Below are positions 11,880 through 23,987 of a stretch of DNA of 64,000 nt, piece after piece. Each line of letters opens with the position of its first letter. Position 1 is the stretch's first letter. Under the pieces are notes generated by a model, which ran no database searches, was not told the DNA's origin, and saw only the letters and a list, made by a program, of their open reading frames with translations. Source of the DNA: Cladorhizidae sp. MBARI D1340-BT2 (taxonomy: Eukaryota; Porifera; Demospongiae; Poecilosclerida; Cladorhizidae). The stretch lies in NCBI GenBank assembly GCA_028752905.1, contig JAQNBH010000007.1, forward strand, positions 16,177,733-16,241,732, given 5' to 3'. Both the position numbers and the translations under genes were made by a program.

Positions 11880-12142
11880 GTGGTGAAAGTGAGCTATCAT
11901 GTGTTACAACTCTTGCTAACATTCTTCGTTATTACAATCCTAAACTCAAAGGCTATAATGATGGCCAAAATTTAATGGAGAGTGTTACTCAGTTAGATGT
12001 GGCAACAATCAGTGCATTCAGTGCTGATATGTTAGGACAGGCAAAAGAACTTGTGCGACGGGCATGCAGGTTGGAAAACATAGACTTTAGGAATGACTGG
12101 AAGATTGTCACCATTTATGTCGGCATTAATGATGTTTGTTCT
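11880..12142 (+). CDS. Phospholipase-B/GDSL-like lipase, exon 2
   Basis: The acceptor TTTCATAG precedes codons that join in phase with exon 1 at 6631. The product continues the phospholipase B1 pattern: VTTLANILRYYNPKLKGY, then AKELVRRA and DWKIVTIYVGINDVC. The last part is block III, normally GGNDLC; the Asn-Asp pair that lines the oxyanion hole is kept. No donor is clear at the end; the frame runs to a stop at 12176-12178. The downstream block V with the catalytic Asp and His is not found, so the gene is truncated, or its later exons lie beyond or have been displaced. Together with the missing serine in exon 1 this argues against a working lipase. Confidence 0.75.
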
Positions 12143-12850
12143 CTATCCTGCCAAATAAACACATCTGTTCCTATATAATGACTTTCTCAATAAATTTGTT
12201 CCTTGACATTTCAATTGTATGCCCTAGTGTTCAACAGTAATAATGAAGGCTGGAGTCTAGCAGAATTTTGAGGAGCCAATTTATATCATGTTTTTGACTG
12301 ACCTGTTATTTAGATGACTCTTTATCTCATGTACATAGTTAAATAGTGGGGTCATCTAAATGGTTGTGGTCAACATGGAGAGATTCTGTTTCTTTTCTTT
12401 TTAGGACAATCTAAATGACTGTAAATAGCATTTTTTATCAGAGATGCCTTCAACGAAAACAAATTCCCTTGAGGTTTCTATAGCGACTACTAACTGCCAA
12501 GTTATTATCACAGAGTGTAGTACATATAATTCTGAAATCTGGGAAATCTCTATTAATTACAATACATTCCAAACACGGGTTAATATCTCAGTAACTTATT
12601 AATTAACTAGCAGAAACTATCTCTCCCACAAGCCAATAAGACTTTCTCAGTGTAATCTTGGTGCTGTTATAACTCAATTTTATTGAGCATTAGAATAAAA
12701 AAGCACAGTCGTAGCGGTCCAAAATCAACTATTTTAGCGTTTGGCTTTTACTCTTTTTTCCTTTAGTGTTAGCAAATAATATTCAGCAGTTAGCACTGCC
12801 GCAAATTTTGGATTTTGTTAGATTTTAAACTTGTTATGTTCATATCTTAA
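12143..12850. other. Non-coding, nothing recognised
   Basis: AT-rich sequence between the lipase exon and the fibronectin exons. No open frame of note and no repeat that I can define. Confidence 0.4.
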
Positions 12851-13140
12851 AGCTCCTTCACCTCCTTTTAATGTGGGAGCCAGAACGATTTCATCCACAG
12901 TTGTAATTGTCACTTGGTCTAGGCCATTCACCCCCAATGGAAACATCAAGTACTATGAGGTTACATTTTATCCCACTGATATTGGAACAGCTGGAAGTAT
13001 GACTAAGATTGCTACTGGTGCAACATTCATTACACTTAGTAATTTGATGCCGGGTACTCAGTATACGATATTTGTTCGAGCATTCACTATCGTATTTAGT
13101 GAACCAAGCAACTCGATCTTGCAGACTACTCGCGAATATG
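12851..13140 (+). CDS. Fibronectin type III domain exon
   Basis: An open exon bounded by an AG acceptor (TCTTAAAG) and a GTATGT donor. It encodes one complete FN3 domain: the opening PSPPFNV, VIVTW with the core tryptophan, IKYYEVTFYP, LMPGTQYTIFVRAF with the conserved tyrosine-corner, and SEPSNSI before the end. FN3 domains are beta-sandwich modules of cell-surface and extracellular proteins. Neighbouring exon 13473-13750 is a second, decayed FN3 domain. Whether these belong to the lipase gene upstream or to a separate adhesion or receptor gene is not shown here. Confidence 0.75.
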
Positions 13141-13256
13141 GTATGTTCAAATATTATATATTCCATGTAGCTATATATGATTGGGAAAGGTATGGGAATA
13201 AAGTGGCTTTTTGATCTCATAAGTTCTTTATGCATGTAAATAATATCTATTTTTAT

Positions 13257-13430
13257 AGGGCTCTCTCATTGGGAGAGTCACAGTTATCCTCTGGTATGCA
13301 ATAATAATTTATTTGTTTAGGCTCTCTCACTGAGAGGATTATAGTTACCATTTGCTTTGTTATAATGTTTATTATAGGATCTCTTATTGAAAGGGTCATA
13401 GTGTTATCCTCTGGTGTGCAATACAAATCC
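13257..13430 (+). repeat. Intronic tandem repeat, about 62 bp, three units
   Basis: Three diverged units, each beginning GGCTCTCTCA or GGATCTCTTA and running through a GTTATCCTCTGGT-like segment, lie in the intron between the two FN3 exons. Confidence 0.6.
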
Positions 13431-13472
13431 TATAAATTGCTTGTATTGTATCCTATCCTTTCTTTTTTACAG

Positions 13473-13750
13473 ATCCTGAACCTCCTGTTAATGTGAATGC
13501 TAGAGCAACTTCATCCACATCCATAAGGGTCAGGCCAAGGTGTGATATAAGAGTCAGATTTTATGCAGTTACATATTATTACGCTAATTTTGAAAGCTTA
13601 TCGAAAAGCGCTGTAATTGAATTTAATAGAAGAGTAGAAATAACCAACTTGATGATATTTACATCCTATTCAGTGTAGGTCCAAGGATTCACAGTTTCAT
13701 TTGAATTAAGTGGACCAAGCGAATTTTACACGGTGAAAACTTTTGAAGAT
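13473..13750 (+). pseudogene. Second fibronectin type III exon, decayed
   Basis: A TTTTTTACAG acceptor opens an exon reading DPEPPVNVNA, then YAVTYYYANF, and after an in-frame TAG at 13676 continues VQGFTVSFELSGPSEFYTVKTF to a GTAATA donor. The layout is that of an FN3 domain aligned with the exon at 12851, sharing NARATSST against GARTISST. The core tryptophan is lost and the stop truncates the domain, so this exon is not functional as it stands. Confidence 0.65.
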
Positions 13751-14781
13751 GGTAATATAATTATATAGCATGTACTACCTGGAGGGCAATGTAATATAAA
13801 TAACTTCTCACTGTAGAATGTGCATACTTTAAATGTGCAGTGAGCCAGAAATCAAACTACTATTTATTTCTATTTGTGAAAAGCTTTTTGACCAAATTGT
13901 TAATCCCAAAACTTTAATTGTATCTTACCTGAGTCACATACAATTAATATAAACTCTTCAAATAGCTTTTGAGATATGCACTGTCTTTGACCAAGCTATC
14001 ATAAAAAATTATTTTAGTCACAAATATTTACATCAATGCTGAATTTTTCCCCCCATATTCAATCACTGATCTTCAGAAACAGTTGGTAGATTTAATGTTT
14101 GGAAGGTTTTTAATATGACAGTTCCAGCTGCAGCTGCCTTCTCTTTTCAAGGTTTTGTTAAATGCCATCAGGTTGTTGCTTATAGCTATTAGTGGAATGA
14201 ATGGACTATATTTTATCAACACAGAAATGTATTTTTGGGGCTAAACTTTACAATAGTAGCCACAAGCAAGGCTGGCTATAGTTTGCACACAATTTGCATG
14301 CATTCTAGTGCAGCTCTTGTCTAAGCTGTTGCACTTTCCACGTTAAAAAAGGAAGAAAAGTGGAGGAATTATTTTCAACTACAAAACACAGTTAAAATAT
14401 CATTCCAGCATTCATTATTTAGTGTTAACATTGCACGAGACTTCTATCATGAATATTGACTTCATTAAAATGAAGATAGACTCTCCAGTTTGATCGAGTC
14501 CAGCTATCCCATTGTTGGATTGAAAGTTTGTTTACAAGATAAGGAAAAAAATACATAGTCTTCATGAAGAGCTCTGATATAATTATATGGTTCATGTGTG
14601 AATTGTTGATTTATATGCTCTCTGAAGGTGCATGCACTAATAGTCTATGAATGTGCACTAATGCTTGTGAGGCCACTAAAAATTATTATTAATGCAACTA
14701 GCTCAACAGCTAATAGACCACAACTACTTTACACTGACATTGACAATAGTTACTGATAGGCTTGATCTAAAATAATGCCCA
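13751..14781. other. Non-coding, nothing recognised
   Basis: No coding frame or bounded repeat. The left end of the hAT element that follows should lie here, but I could not find a terminal repeat matching its right end (CAGGGGTGAGC read from 17776). Confidence 0.4.
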
Positions 14782-15812
14782 GTGACTGAGCACATTGCAG
14801 CTAAAATGGCAGTGTCTGTACAACCAGGTAGTAGCAGTGAATCTTTTCCTGGTTTACCAGAAGTACCTTATCAACCAACAACCATTGAGTTCCCCAAAAG
14901 AGAATATGGAAAGAAGAAGATAGTGAAGTGTTCTTTCCTGAGCCGTTGGTTTTCCCAGTGGCCATTTCTTCACTACAGTGAAGGTGATGATGTTGTTTTC
15001 TGCCACACATGTGTAATGGCATGCAAACTCAAAAGAATAAAGACAAGTCAGACTGCAGAATCAGCATTTGTAAGCCTATTTAATACTGGGCTAGTATAGA
15101 ATACTTTAAACATATAATTAACTATTCATACTTTAATCCTAGGTTTTAAAAGGCTATTGTAATTGGAAGGATGCTACAATAGCCATTAAGAAGCATCAAC
15201 AGTCTAAGTTTCATATTGAAGCCATGGATGCCATGGTTACAATACCAAATACAGTCCCTGATATCAGTAAGCTATTGAGCAAAGCATACAGGAATGAGAT
15301 GGTACATGCACGAGATATGCTCGCAATTATTTTATCTAGTGTGCAATATTTAGCCAGACAAGGCTTGGCGTTACGAAAAGCTGATGATTCGGAATCGAAT
15401 CTCATTCAATTACTGCAGCTGAGAGCAGAAGATAACTCTCAGATTACTAACTGGTTAGCCAAAGGTAGAAGAAAATATACATCTCATGAGAATCAAAACG
15501 AAATGTTAACCATTATGGCTAGATTTGTTCAGAATAAGATTCTGAATAAAGTTCATAAGTCTCCGTTTATTACTATTATGGTGGATGAAACCACCAATGG
15601 TTCCAATAAGGAACAGTTAACATTTGTAATCAGGTCCGTTGATGAAGAGTTTAATGTTTCAGAAGACTATCTTGGCATGTACAACTTAGCAACTACTACC
15701 GCTAGTAGTATTGTCTCAGCTATAACCGATGTTCTTCTGCATTTTCAGCTTTCATGGACTAAATTAAGAGTGCAGTGCTATGATGGTTGTAGCACAATGT
15801 CAGGTGCAAGAA

Positions 15813-16431
15813 TGTCAGGGAATTCCTCCTCCCTGACTGATGCCACAGAAACAGCTGTTGTTGACAGCCAGTCAGAACAAGTCGTGGTGGAGAGCCCTGA
15901 GAACTTACCAACCGAGCCCACCTCCATTCAGAGCCCTGGAAACTTACCAACCGAGATCACCTCCATTCAGAGCCCTGAGAACTTGCCAACCACCACCTCC
16001 ATTCAGAGCCCAGAACTAATCAAGACAAATTCACCTGATCTATCAGAAGGTGACATGGAGCACTCTGATTGGTCGCCAGGGGATGGTGCCATGGCGACCT
16101 GATGATATGGAACCCCAGTAGCTAGAATAATATAAAAGGAACTGTTAGACAAGATAATGTTAGATAACTAAGAGTCTGTAAGTTAAGAGCTAAGCTAGAC
16201 ATTAATTTGTGGCTGAGACTGTATTGTGATTGCCAGTTATCTCTTTTATGTAATATAACAATTCATTGTTATTTGGGGATCCAGCAATCTAGGAGAGATT
16301 GGTGAGTTTGGCTTACTCTGAGACTGTCCAGTGGGTTAGACTGGGAAGTAAAGGGTAGGCGTCGCATAAGAGTCAGTGATCTGTCTGGAGGGTTAGAGTG
16401 TCCACTCTGGAAGAAGGCTGATTCTATGACA
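15813..16431 (+). mobile_element. Solo LTR inserted in hAT 1
   Basis: The hAT reading frame breaks at ...GAR and resumes at VAAKIQELEPRA about 630 bases later. The interrupting segment starts TGTCAGGG and ends CTATGACA, giving the TGTCA...TGACA ends of a long terminal repeat. It is flanked by AAGAA and AAGAG, a probable 5-bp target duplication with one change. Removing one flank restores the hAT frame. No internal retrovirus-like genes are present, so it is a solo LTR of 619 bp. It contains about 38-bp tandem repeats (15889-16010) that happen to be open in the hAT frame. Confidence 0.75.
15889..16012 (+). repeat. Tandem repeat of 36-39 bp inside the solo LTR
   Basis: Three full units plus a fragment start with GAGCCCTG and include ACTTACCAACCGAG and CACCTCCATTCA. 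If translated they give a SPENLPTEPTSIQ-like repeat, but the frame is shared by accident with the surrounding hAT frame and need not be protein. Confidence 0.7.
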
Positions 16432-17776
16432 AAGAGGTAGAGTAGCAGCCAAAATCCAGGAACTTGAGCCAAGAGCACTTTTCACACACTGCTATAGGCA
16501 TGCACTTAACTTAAATGTCAGTGATACTATTAAACAATCACCCATCATGAAAGATTGCTAGGACACTAGCTTTGAATTGATGAAGCTTGTAAAATTTTCT
16601 CCCAAACGAGAAGTAATGTTAAACTTGATTAAAGAAGAAATAGGGAGTGATACTCCATCAATTCGTACCATGTGTCCCACTAGGTGGACTGTACGTGCTG
16701 AATCACTTGCTACATCATTGCTAACTATAGTGAATTGCAGAGTCTGTGGGACTGAGCATTGCTGAGCACATCAGATACTGCAATGAAAGCTAGGATTCGT
16801 GGCATAGCTAGTCAGATGGACAACTTTAGATTCCTGTTTGGTTTATTGCTCTCGGAAATGATTTTGCGACACACTGCCAAACTAAGCAATCTCCTGATCT
16901 TTCTAGCATAGAAGGCCATGAAATTGCAATGCTCACAGTAAAAACACTACAAACTCTACGTTCTGATACAAATTTCAATCTTTTTTGGAAGAAAGTGGAA
17001 AAGATGAAATCTGAATTTGATGTCGAAGAGCCTCAGCTACCTCGAAGGCATAAAATTCCAAGGAGATTTGAAGAAGGGACCAGTGAAGGAAGTTTTCATA
17101 CAACAACTGAAGATTTTTATAGACAAAGCTACTTTGAAGTAATAGATTTGGCTGTAGCCAGTATCAATAGTCGATTTGATCAGAAAGGGTTTCATATCTA
17201 CTCTAATATCGAACAACTTTTCATTAAAGCAGCATCTGGAGAAGCATTTGAAAGCAAATTTTCTATTGTGTGTGACTTTTCTAAGGAAGATTTCGATGTA
17301 AATGAGTTTGAGACACAGCTGGTAATATTTCAGACCATATGTAGAGAGGTAGGTGAGCAAGCATCTATGAATTCAATGAAAAAAATTCTTCTCACTCTAA
17401 GTGTTGCTCAAAGAGCCATGATAAATTTCGTTGTCCGAGCTTTTCAGATAATATTAGTACATAATACCAGCAACAAATGCATCATCAGAGCATTCATTTA
17501 GTGCTCTCAGGAGAAAAAAAAACTACTTGCGCAGCACTATGAGTCAAAGTCGCCTCAATCACCTGATGTTGCTGTATTATCACCAAGATTTAACTGATGA
17601 ACTAAACATGAAAGAAGTTGCAAATGAATTTATATGTGCAAAGGAGCAGCATAATACTGTATTTGCTATTATTGTATGAGTTGCAACTTTTTTGATCGCC
17701 CGCCACCATACTTGCACATACACACTCACTTGCTCAAAGTTCAACCCGACCACTCTAAAATTCCTAGCTCACCCCT

Positions 17777-18087
17777 GTAATAGTACATATATAACACACA
17801 CATGCTGCATCTCTGTCTTATAATAGTACATACATAACACACACATGCTGCATCTCTGTCTTATAATAGTGCATATATAACACACACATGCTGCATCTTG
17901 TCTTATAATAGTGCATAGATAACACACACATGCTGCATCTTGTCTTATAATAGTGCATATATAACACACACATGCTGCATCTCTGTCTTATAATAGTGCA
18001 TATATAATACACACATGATGCATCTTGTCTTATAATAGTGCATATATAACACACACATGCTGCATCTGTCTTATAATAGTGCATATA
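17777..18087 (+). repeat. 43-bp minisatellite, left block
   Basis: About seven units of 42-43 bp, beginning TCTTATAATAGTGCATATAT and ending CATGCTGCATCTCTG, follow directly after the right end of hAT 1. The same array continues at 20757 after hAT 2, so the two blocks were one array before that insertion. Open frames on the minus strand here are by-products of the repeat. Confidence 0.9.
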
Positions 18088-20756
18088 TCAAGGGCGTGGG
18101 GGGAAGCATATTTTGACTGGTCAGGCTCAAAGTTGTGGGATTGGAACTGTCCCCACTGAAGCCAAACTGTGCTATAATCACATGTATTACATCCTGAAAG
18201 ATGCATTATCACTCTTCTACAGTTCCAAGCTTCTAGGTTACCAAAACAGCTAAGGAATAGTATGAGAGGTGACAATAAGCATGTGAGGTTACATGATAAA
18301 ATTTACTTGAACTGTCTAAAAATGTTACTATGGTGTTCATTGTTACTGGTGAATTCATTAGCAACTTCAGATAAATTAAGAGAATCGGTAAGTTCTTTAT
18401 GAACATGTAAAATCATTAAATGGTTGAGTCTTTCTTGAGACATTGTAGATCTCAGATAGGACTTGAGTCGACGTAAAGCACTAAATGATTGTTCACTGAT
18501 GGCATTAGTTGCTGGCATTACTAAAAGAAGCTTCATTATAAGTACTACTTCATTCAATAGTGTCTTTTCAGCAGCTGAAAGCTTCCTAAGGTAACCCATC
18601 ACTTCAGAGATATTGCTGATCTTTTTTTAATCTGATTCAAAGTTTTGGCCAAGAATCTTGAGTTGTGTAATCAGGTTGTTCTCATTGATATCTGAACCAT
18701 AGGTTTTGACAACATGATTAAATTCTTCTGAAATATCTTCCTTATAGGCTGCTTTGATCAGTAAAGCTTCTAAAATCTGATATACACTATACCCTGGTTG
18801 ATTAGTAATAGATAGATCCAGTGCTTCAAAGTAGATTTGGCGAAAGCGATCAACTGGAGTGGTGTGAAACTCAGCTGGGGCATTTCCTGATTCATACCTC
18901 CTAGGAGCTTTACGTCTTCGAGGAAGTGGGGGCTCATCAATTCCTTTCTCTTCAGCCATCATATCAATTCTGGTCCAGAATAGCTTGATTTCTAAGAGAA
19001 GCAAGAGTTTTTAATGTCATAGATGCCACTGCTTTTCTTTCTGCTGCTGATGTTTTAGGATTCTGGAGGATTCTGCTGAGATTGTCTGTATGACGAAGAA
19101 GTCATTCTCACCAAGAACCAGTCCAAAAAAGAAATCAAATGTAGCCATTTGTGTTGCCACACCTCTAATATGTGCTATAGTTTCAGTGTCTGTCAAGATA
19201 GAGCAAGCCTCATCCAACAGCTCAAACAAAACTTAATAATACTTAGCATAGATTCAGCTCTCACTGTCCACCTTGTAGGGCAGAGAACTCTGACCCCAGG
19301 TGTGTGGCAGGTGCTAGCTCATCTTTTATTTTTATTTGAAGAAATAAATTCTCCCTTCTAGAGGAGTATTTCACTAGCTTTGTTATTTCATGGGTTGTTT
19401 CTAAGGCCATCTTCGTAAGTTTACACTTTTGCACAGTGTCACTAGCAGCTAGGTTTAATGCATGACCATAACAATGAGTAAATATAGTTCACGGTTCCTT
19501 TTCTTGGATTTGTTTTGCAACACCATTCTTGATTCCAGCCATGTTACTCGCCCCATCATAGCATTGACCATGTGCCTTATATAAAGGCAGATTAAATCGA
19601 GAAAGTGCATCTTCAATTGCTGATACAATAGTAGCAGACTGAATAGTGGGTAGAATGTAGAGTCCAGTAGAAACTTCATGTGCATATAATTCACTATCCA
19701 CCCACCCGAAGACCATCACCATCTGAAAGGAAGAAACAATGAGTGTTAGTAGAACTGTGTTTAATTATAGAACTAACCTGTTCGCTATTAGATACATCAG
19801 TGGTTTCGTCTACCATAATAGTGAAGAACTCGGAATCTTGCAATTGAGAAATGACTATTCGGAGATTCATCAAAGACATAACCTTCAATATCTTATTTTG
19901 GATGACATTAGATGTTTATTTCTCTCTCTTTCTCTTAAGCCACTCAAGAATCTGAAATATCAACCAAAAGTAATTTTAAATCTCAACTTGTTTTTACTTA
20001 GCTATAACTTTGGGTCATCTTCTCCACGAAACACAAGTAGTTGGTGAAAATTGCCATCAGTTTCAATCACCATGTCCTCGTATAGCAGATCCCAGATGAG
20101 CAAGAAATCGTAAGTTAGATATTATCTTCAACAAACACTGTCTATTTTAAGCTTTCCCATGAGCATGTTCTGAAGACAGTAATGCGCCAACATCACTGGT
20201 TGTTGTTGGTATAGTTAACAGCACTTGAACAGCATCCTTGTGTGAAACAAGCAACTTTCATGCTTTCGAAAGGATTTTGTTGCATCCTTCCAATTGCTGA
20301 AGCCTCTTGAAATCTTTCAGATTAACAGTAATAAAACTAAGACAGAGTACAAGTTAAATAAACTTACGAAAGATGGTTCTGCTTTTCCTGTTCTCATTTT
20401 TCCTTCTTAATTGTTAAGACTAAATCTCTTTCCACATCATAATGTAACCAGTCACATGTCCTAAACCAAGAAGCTTGGCAAGACCTCTCTTTGTTCTGCT
20501 TTCTGCACTTTGGAAAGGCAAATGAGAGAGATGGGTAATGAGGCTCAGCTATATCATAGACACTAACACACTCCACTTCTACACTTGTAGAAGCAGCCAT
20601 TTCAGAAGATCTAAAAAGAAGCAGCTGCTTAAGACTAGAGCACATGTGCACATAGACTTACTGGGCATGCCCAGTTTTATTGAAGGTATTTGACCTATGA
20701 CCTCACTTTTTCTTTAAATATTGGTCAGGCGCAGGTCTGACCAGCTCCAACGCCTA
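18088..20756 (-). mobile_element. hAT transposon 2, inserted in the minisatellite
   Basis: The element begins TCAAGGGCGTGGGG and ends CTCCAACGCCTA, an imperfect terminal inverted repeat of hAT type. It is flanked by TGCATATA (18080-18087) and TGTATATA (20757-20764), an 8-bp target duplication with one mismatch, lying within a minisatellite unit. The transposase is on the minus strand and broken. Length is 2,669 bp. Confidence 0.85.
18303..20600 (-). pseudogene. hAT transposase 2, broken
   Basis: From ATG 20600 (MAASTSVEVECVSVYDIAEP) the order is a TTF-like start with HYPSLSFAFPKCR and WLHYD, then FFTIMVDETTDVSNSEQ (about 19840), CYDGASNMAGIKNGVA (about 19550), HIRGVATQMATFDFFFGL, LPRRRKAPRRYESG, and the dimerisation domain PATNAISEQSFSALRR with MSQERLNHLMILH (about 18530-18390). 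Pieces lie in different frames, separated by stops. The C-terminal domain is intact in sequence. Layout matches hAT 1, with which it shares many residues, though the two are clearly different copies. Confidence 0.85.
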
Positions 20757-22905
20757 TGTATATAACACACATGCTACATGTTGTCTTATAATAGTGCATA
20801 TATAACACACACATGCTGCATCTCTGTCTTATAATAGTGCATAGATAACACACACATGCTGCATCTTGTCTTATAATAGTGCATATATAACACACACATG
20901 CTGCATCTCTGTCTTATAATAGTGCATATATAACACACATGCTGCATCTTATCTTATAATAGTGCATATATAACACACACATGCTGCATCTCTGTCTTAT
21001 AATAGTGCATATATAACACACACATGCTGCATCTCAGTCTTATAATAGTGCATATATAACACACACATGCTGCATCTCAGTCTTATAATAGTGCATATAT
21101 ATCACACACATGCTGCATCTCAGTCTTATAATAGTGCATATATAACACACACATGCTGCATCTCTGTCTTATAATAGTACATATATATCACACACATGCT
21201 GCATCTCAGTCTTATAATAGTGCATATATAACACACACATGCTGCATCTCAGTCTTATAATAGTGCATATATAACACACACATGCTGCATCTCAGTCTTA
21301 TAATAGTGCATATATATCACACACATGCTGCATCTCAGTCTTATAATAGTGCATATATAACACACACATGCTGCATCTCAGTCTTATAATAGTGCATATA
21401 TAACACACACATGCTGCATCTTGTCTTATAATAGTGCATATATAACACACACATGCTGCATCTCTGTCTTATAATAGTGTATATATAACACACACATGCT
21501 GCATCTCTGTCTTATAATAGTACATATATAACACACACATGCTGCATCTCTGTCTTATAATAGTGCATATATAACACACACATGCTGTCTTATAATAGTG
21601 CATATATAACACACATCTCTGTCTTATAACAGTGCATATATAACACACACAAGCTGCATCTTTGTCTTATAATAGTGCATATATAACACACACATGCTGC
21701 ATCTCTGTCTTATAATAGTGTATATATAACACACACATGCTGCATCTTCTCTTATAATAGTGCATATATAACACACACATGCTGCATCTCTGTCTTATAA
21801 TAGTGCATATATAACACACACATGCTGTCTTATAATAGTGCATATATAACACACATCTCTGTCTTATAACAGTGCATATATAACACACACATGCTGCATC
21901 TTTGTCTTATAATAGTGCATATATAACACACACATGCTGCATCTCAGTCTTATAATAGTGCATATATAACACACACCTGCTGCATCTTGTCTTATAATAG
22001 TGTATATATAACACACACATGCTGCATCTCAGTCTTATAATAGTGCATATATAACACACACATGCTGCATCTCAGTCTTATAATAGTGCATATATAACAC
22101 ACACATGCTGCATCTTGTCTTATAATAGTGCATATATAACACACACATGCTGCATCTCTGTCTTATAATAGTGTATATATAACACACACATGCTGCATCT
22201 TCTCTTATAATAGTGCATATATAACACACACATGCTGCATCTCTGTCTTATAATAGTGCATATATAACACACACATGCTGTCTTATAATAGTGCATATAT
22301 AACACACATCTCTGTCTTATAACAGTGCATATATAACACACACATGCTGCATCTTTGTCTTATAATAGTGCATATATAACACACACATGCTGCATCTTTG
22401 TCTTATAATAGTGCATATATAACACACATCTCTGTCTTATAACATAACATTGCATATAGAACACACACATGCTGCATCTCTGTCTTATAATAGTGCATAT
22501 ATAACACACATCTCTGTCTTATAACAGTGCATATATAACACACACATGCTGCATCTTTGTCTTATAATAGTGCATATATAACACACATATGCTGCATCTC
22601 TGTCTTATAATAGTGCATAATTATATAACACACATCTCTGTCTTATAACATAACATTGCATATATAACACACACATGCTGCATCTTTGTCTTATAATAGT
22701 ACATATATAACACACACATGCTGCATCTTCTCTTATAATAGTACATATATAACACACACATGCTGCATCTTCTCTTATAATAGTACATATATAATACACA
22801 CATGCTGCATCTTATGTTATAATAGTGCATATATAACACACACATGCTGCATCTTATGTTATAATAGTGCATATATAACACACACATGCTGCATCTCTGT
22901 CTTAT
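20757..22905 (+). repeat. 43-bp minisatellite, main block
   Basis: About 50 units of 42-43 bp with a few shortened variants (units ending ATGCTG then TCTTATAAT, and units with ACACATCTC). The block at about 21667-21888 repeats at about 22120-22341, exactly 453 bp on, so the array grew partly by duplication of multi-unit segments. Each unit carries TATATAACACACACATG and is AT-rich. Because 43 is not a multiple of three, translated frames cycle through three units and give false open frames of 60-90 codons. Confidence 0.95.
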
Positions 22906-23785
22906 ATTGGTTCAAAATAGCAATAATGAGAGAAAACTTCCTACAGATTTTACTTAACATCTCAAGCCATCCACCTGAAATCTCCTGGCCTCTTAATATA
23001 ATATACATGCCATTTTCTATGATTCAACACGGATATATAAACATCACATCACTATGTTTATAGTAGTAATAGTGGAAAAGAGTGGATATAAGGAGATGAT
23101 TGAACACAATGAGCATAGAGATGCCAAACTGAATTGGCAGATCTGCATATTTCCCACACACTATCAGCATGGTTCAGTTGACTGGCACTATGATGTATGA
23201 GGCACATGGCTTTCAGGACTTGGCAAGCTCTCTGAATTGAATAGTTTACAATAAATAGTTCTCTCATGGACTTGCTCTGTGTAAATTCCTGTTCTACCAG
23301 TGTTGTGTGTGAGGATATATTTTAACTCTGAAGAACAGTAATTGAAAAAAGGCTGTGTTATGTTATAACATGTTCCTTTATTCCACCCATACAGCATTAC
23401 TTACAGAGACTTTAAAGCTGAGCCAATTCGAATTCTGAATAATCAGGACAACACTAGCCTGGCAAGGAAGCTACAGGATTCTGTAATCAGCACTGCATCA
23501 TAAATAGGTTGTGGATCACAAGCAGTAAGTTTGACATAATTGGAATTCTGTTTTGGTTGTTGTGCATTAGTTTCTTTTTAATTTTTTATTGTTGTGTATA
23601 TGTATTTCTTAAAGGATGTCACACTCTCTTACACTATCACACACTCGCCATATACTTAGTTTAAACTTGGAATTAGCTGCTAAATATTGAGTTTCTTCTC
23701 TCCTAATTGTGTGTTGACGATTGCAAGGTTTCATGTTTGGCTCTTTCTAGATTTGTATTATAAAGCTGCACTCCACTCCTGCCAT
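22906..23785. other. Non-coding, nothing recognised
   Basis: Sequence between two minisatellites. Small open frames at 23058-23267 and 23188-23397 on the minus strand show no motif. Confidence 0.4.
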
Positions 23786-23987
23786 CATGCTGTGTGGTGG
23801 CCGGTCATCATGCTCCGTGGTGGCCGGTCATCATGCTCCGTGGTGGCCAGTCATCATGCTCCATGGTGGCCGGTCATCATGCTCCGTGGTGGCCGGTAAT
23901 CATGCTCTGAGGTGGCCGGTCATCATGCTCCATGTGGTGGCAGGTCATCATGCTCCGTGTTGGTGGCCGGCCATCATGCTCCATGGA
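23786..23987 (+). repeat. 23-bp GC-rich minisatellite, block 1
   Basis: Units of about 23 bp, GGTGGCCGGTCATCATGCTC, CGT. About eight or nine copies. Its composition (about 60% GC) stands out sharply from the surroundings. The same array reappears at 25726-25861 and 29042-29095, split by two transposon insertions. Confidence 0.9.

Larger units (their letters stand above)
14806..17679 (+). pseudogene. hAT transposase (ZMYM/TTF family), broken
   Basis: From ATG 14806 the first exon encodes YQPTTIEFPKREYGK, SRWFSQWPFLHY and VVFCHTCVMACK, a TTF finger. The next open part (about 15147-15812) has WKDATIAIKKHQQSKFH, ITNWLAKGR, FITIMVDETTNGSNKEQL with a catalytic Asp, and CYDGCSTMSGAR. After the solo LTR it resumes with IQELEPRALFTHCYRHALN, and IRTMCPTRWTVRAESL. 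Frameshifts and stops occur at about 16548, 16763, 16910 and 17500. The end at about 17460-17679 is the dimerisation domain (FSALRR, YLRSTMSQSRLNHLMLL). The transposase would act in the nucleus, but this copy cannot make it. Confidence 0.85.
14782..17776 (+). mobile_element. hAT transposon 1 (TTF-type transposase), decayed
   Basis: The coding relic spans an N-terminal TTF zinc finger, a DUF4371-like domain, the RNase-H-fold core and the hAT C-terminal dimerisation domain. The right terminus reads CTCACCCCTG at 17776, the complement of a typical hAT CAGGGGTGAG end, directly against a 43-bp minisatellite. The left terminus is not identified. A solo LTR (15813-16431) interrupts the gene. Closely related in layout to hAT 2 at 18088-20756, which points the other way. 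Confidence 0.8.

Noticed and set aside
15224..16102. 292-codon open frame as a novel fusion protein
   Set aside because: It is hAT sequence running by chance into a solo LTR with clear ends and flanking duplication.
21667..22341. Cys/Tyr-rich open frames of 60-90 codons in the minisatellite (such as repeated CSMCVLYMHYYK)
   Set aside because: They arise from the 43-bp period read over three units, with no start context or splice support, and are not proteins.
20757..22905. Repeat array as CRISPR
   Set aside because: Units follow each other without spacers and the setting is an intron-bearing animal genome. It is a minisatellite.
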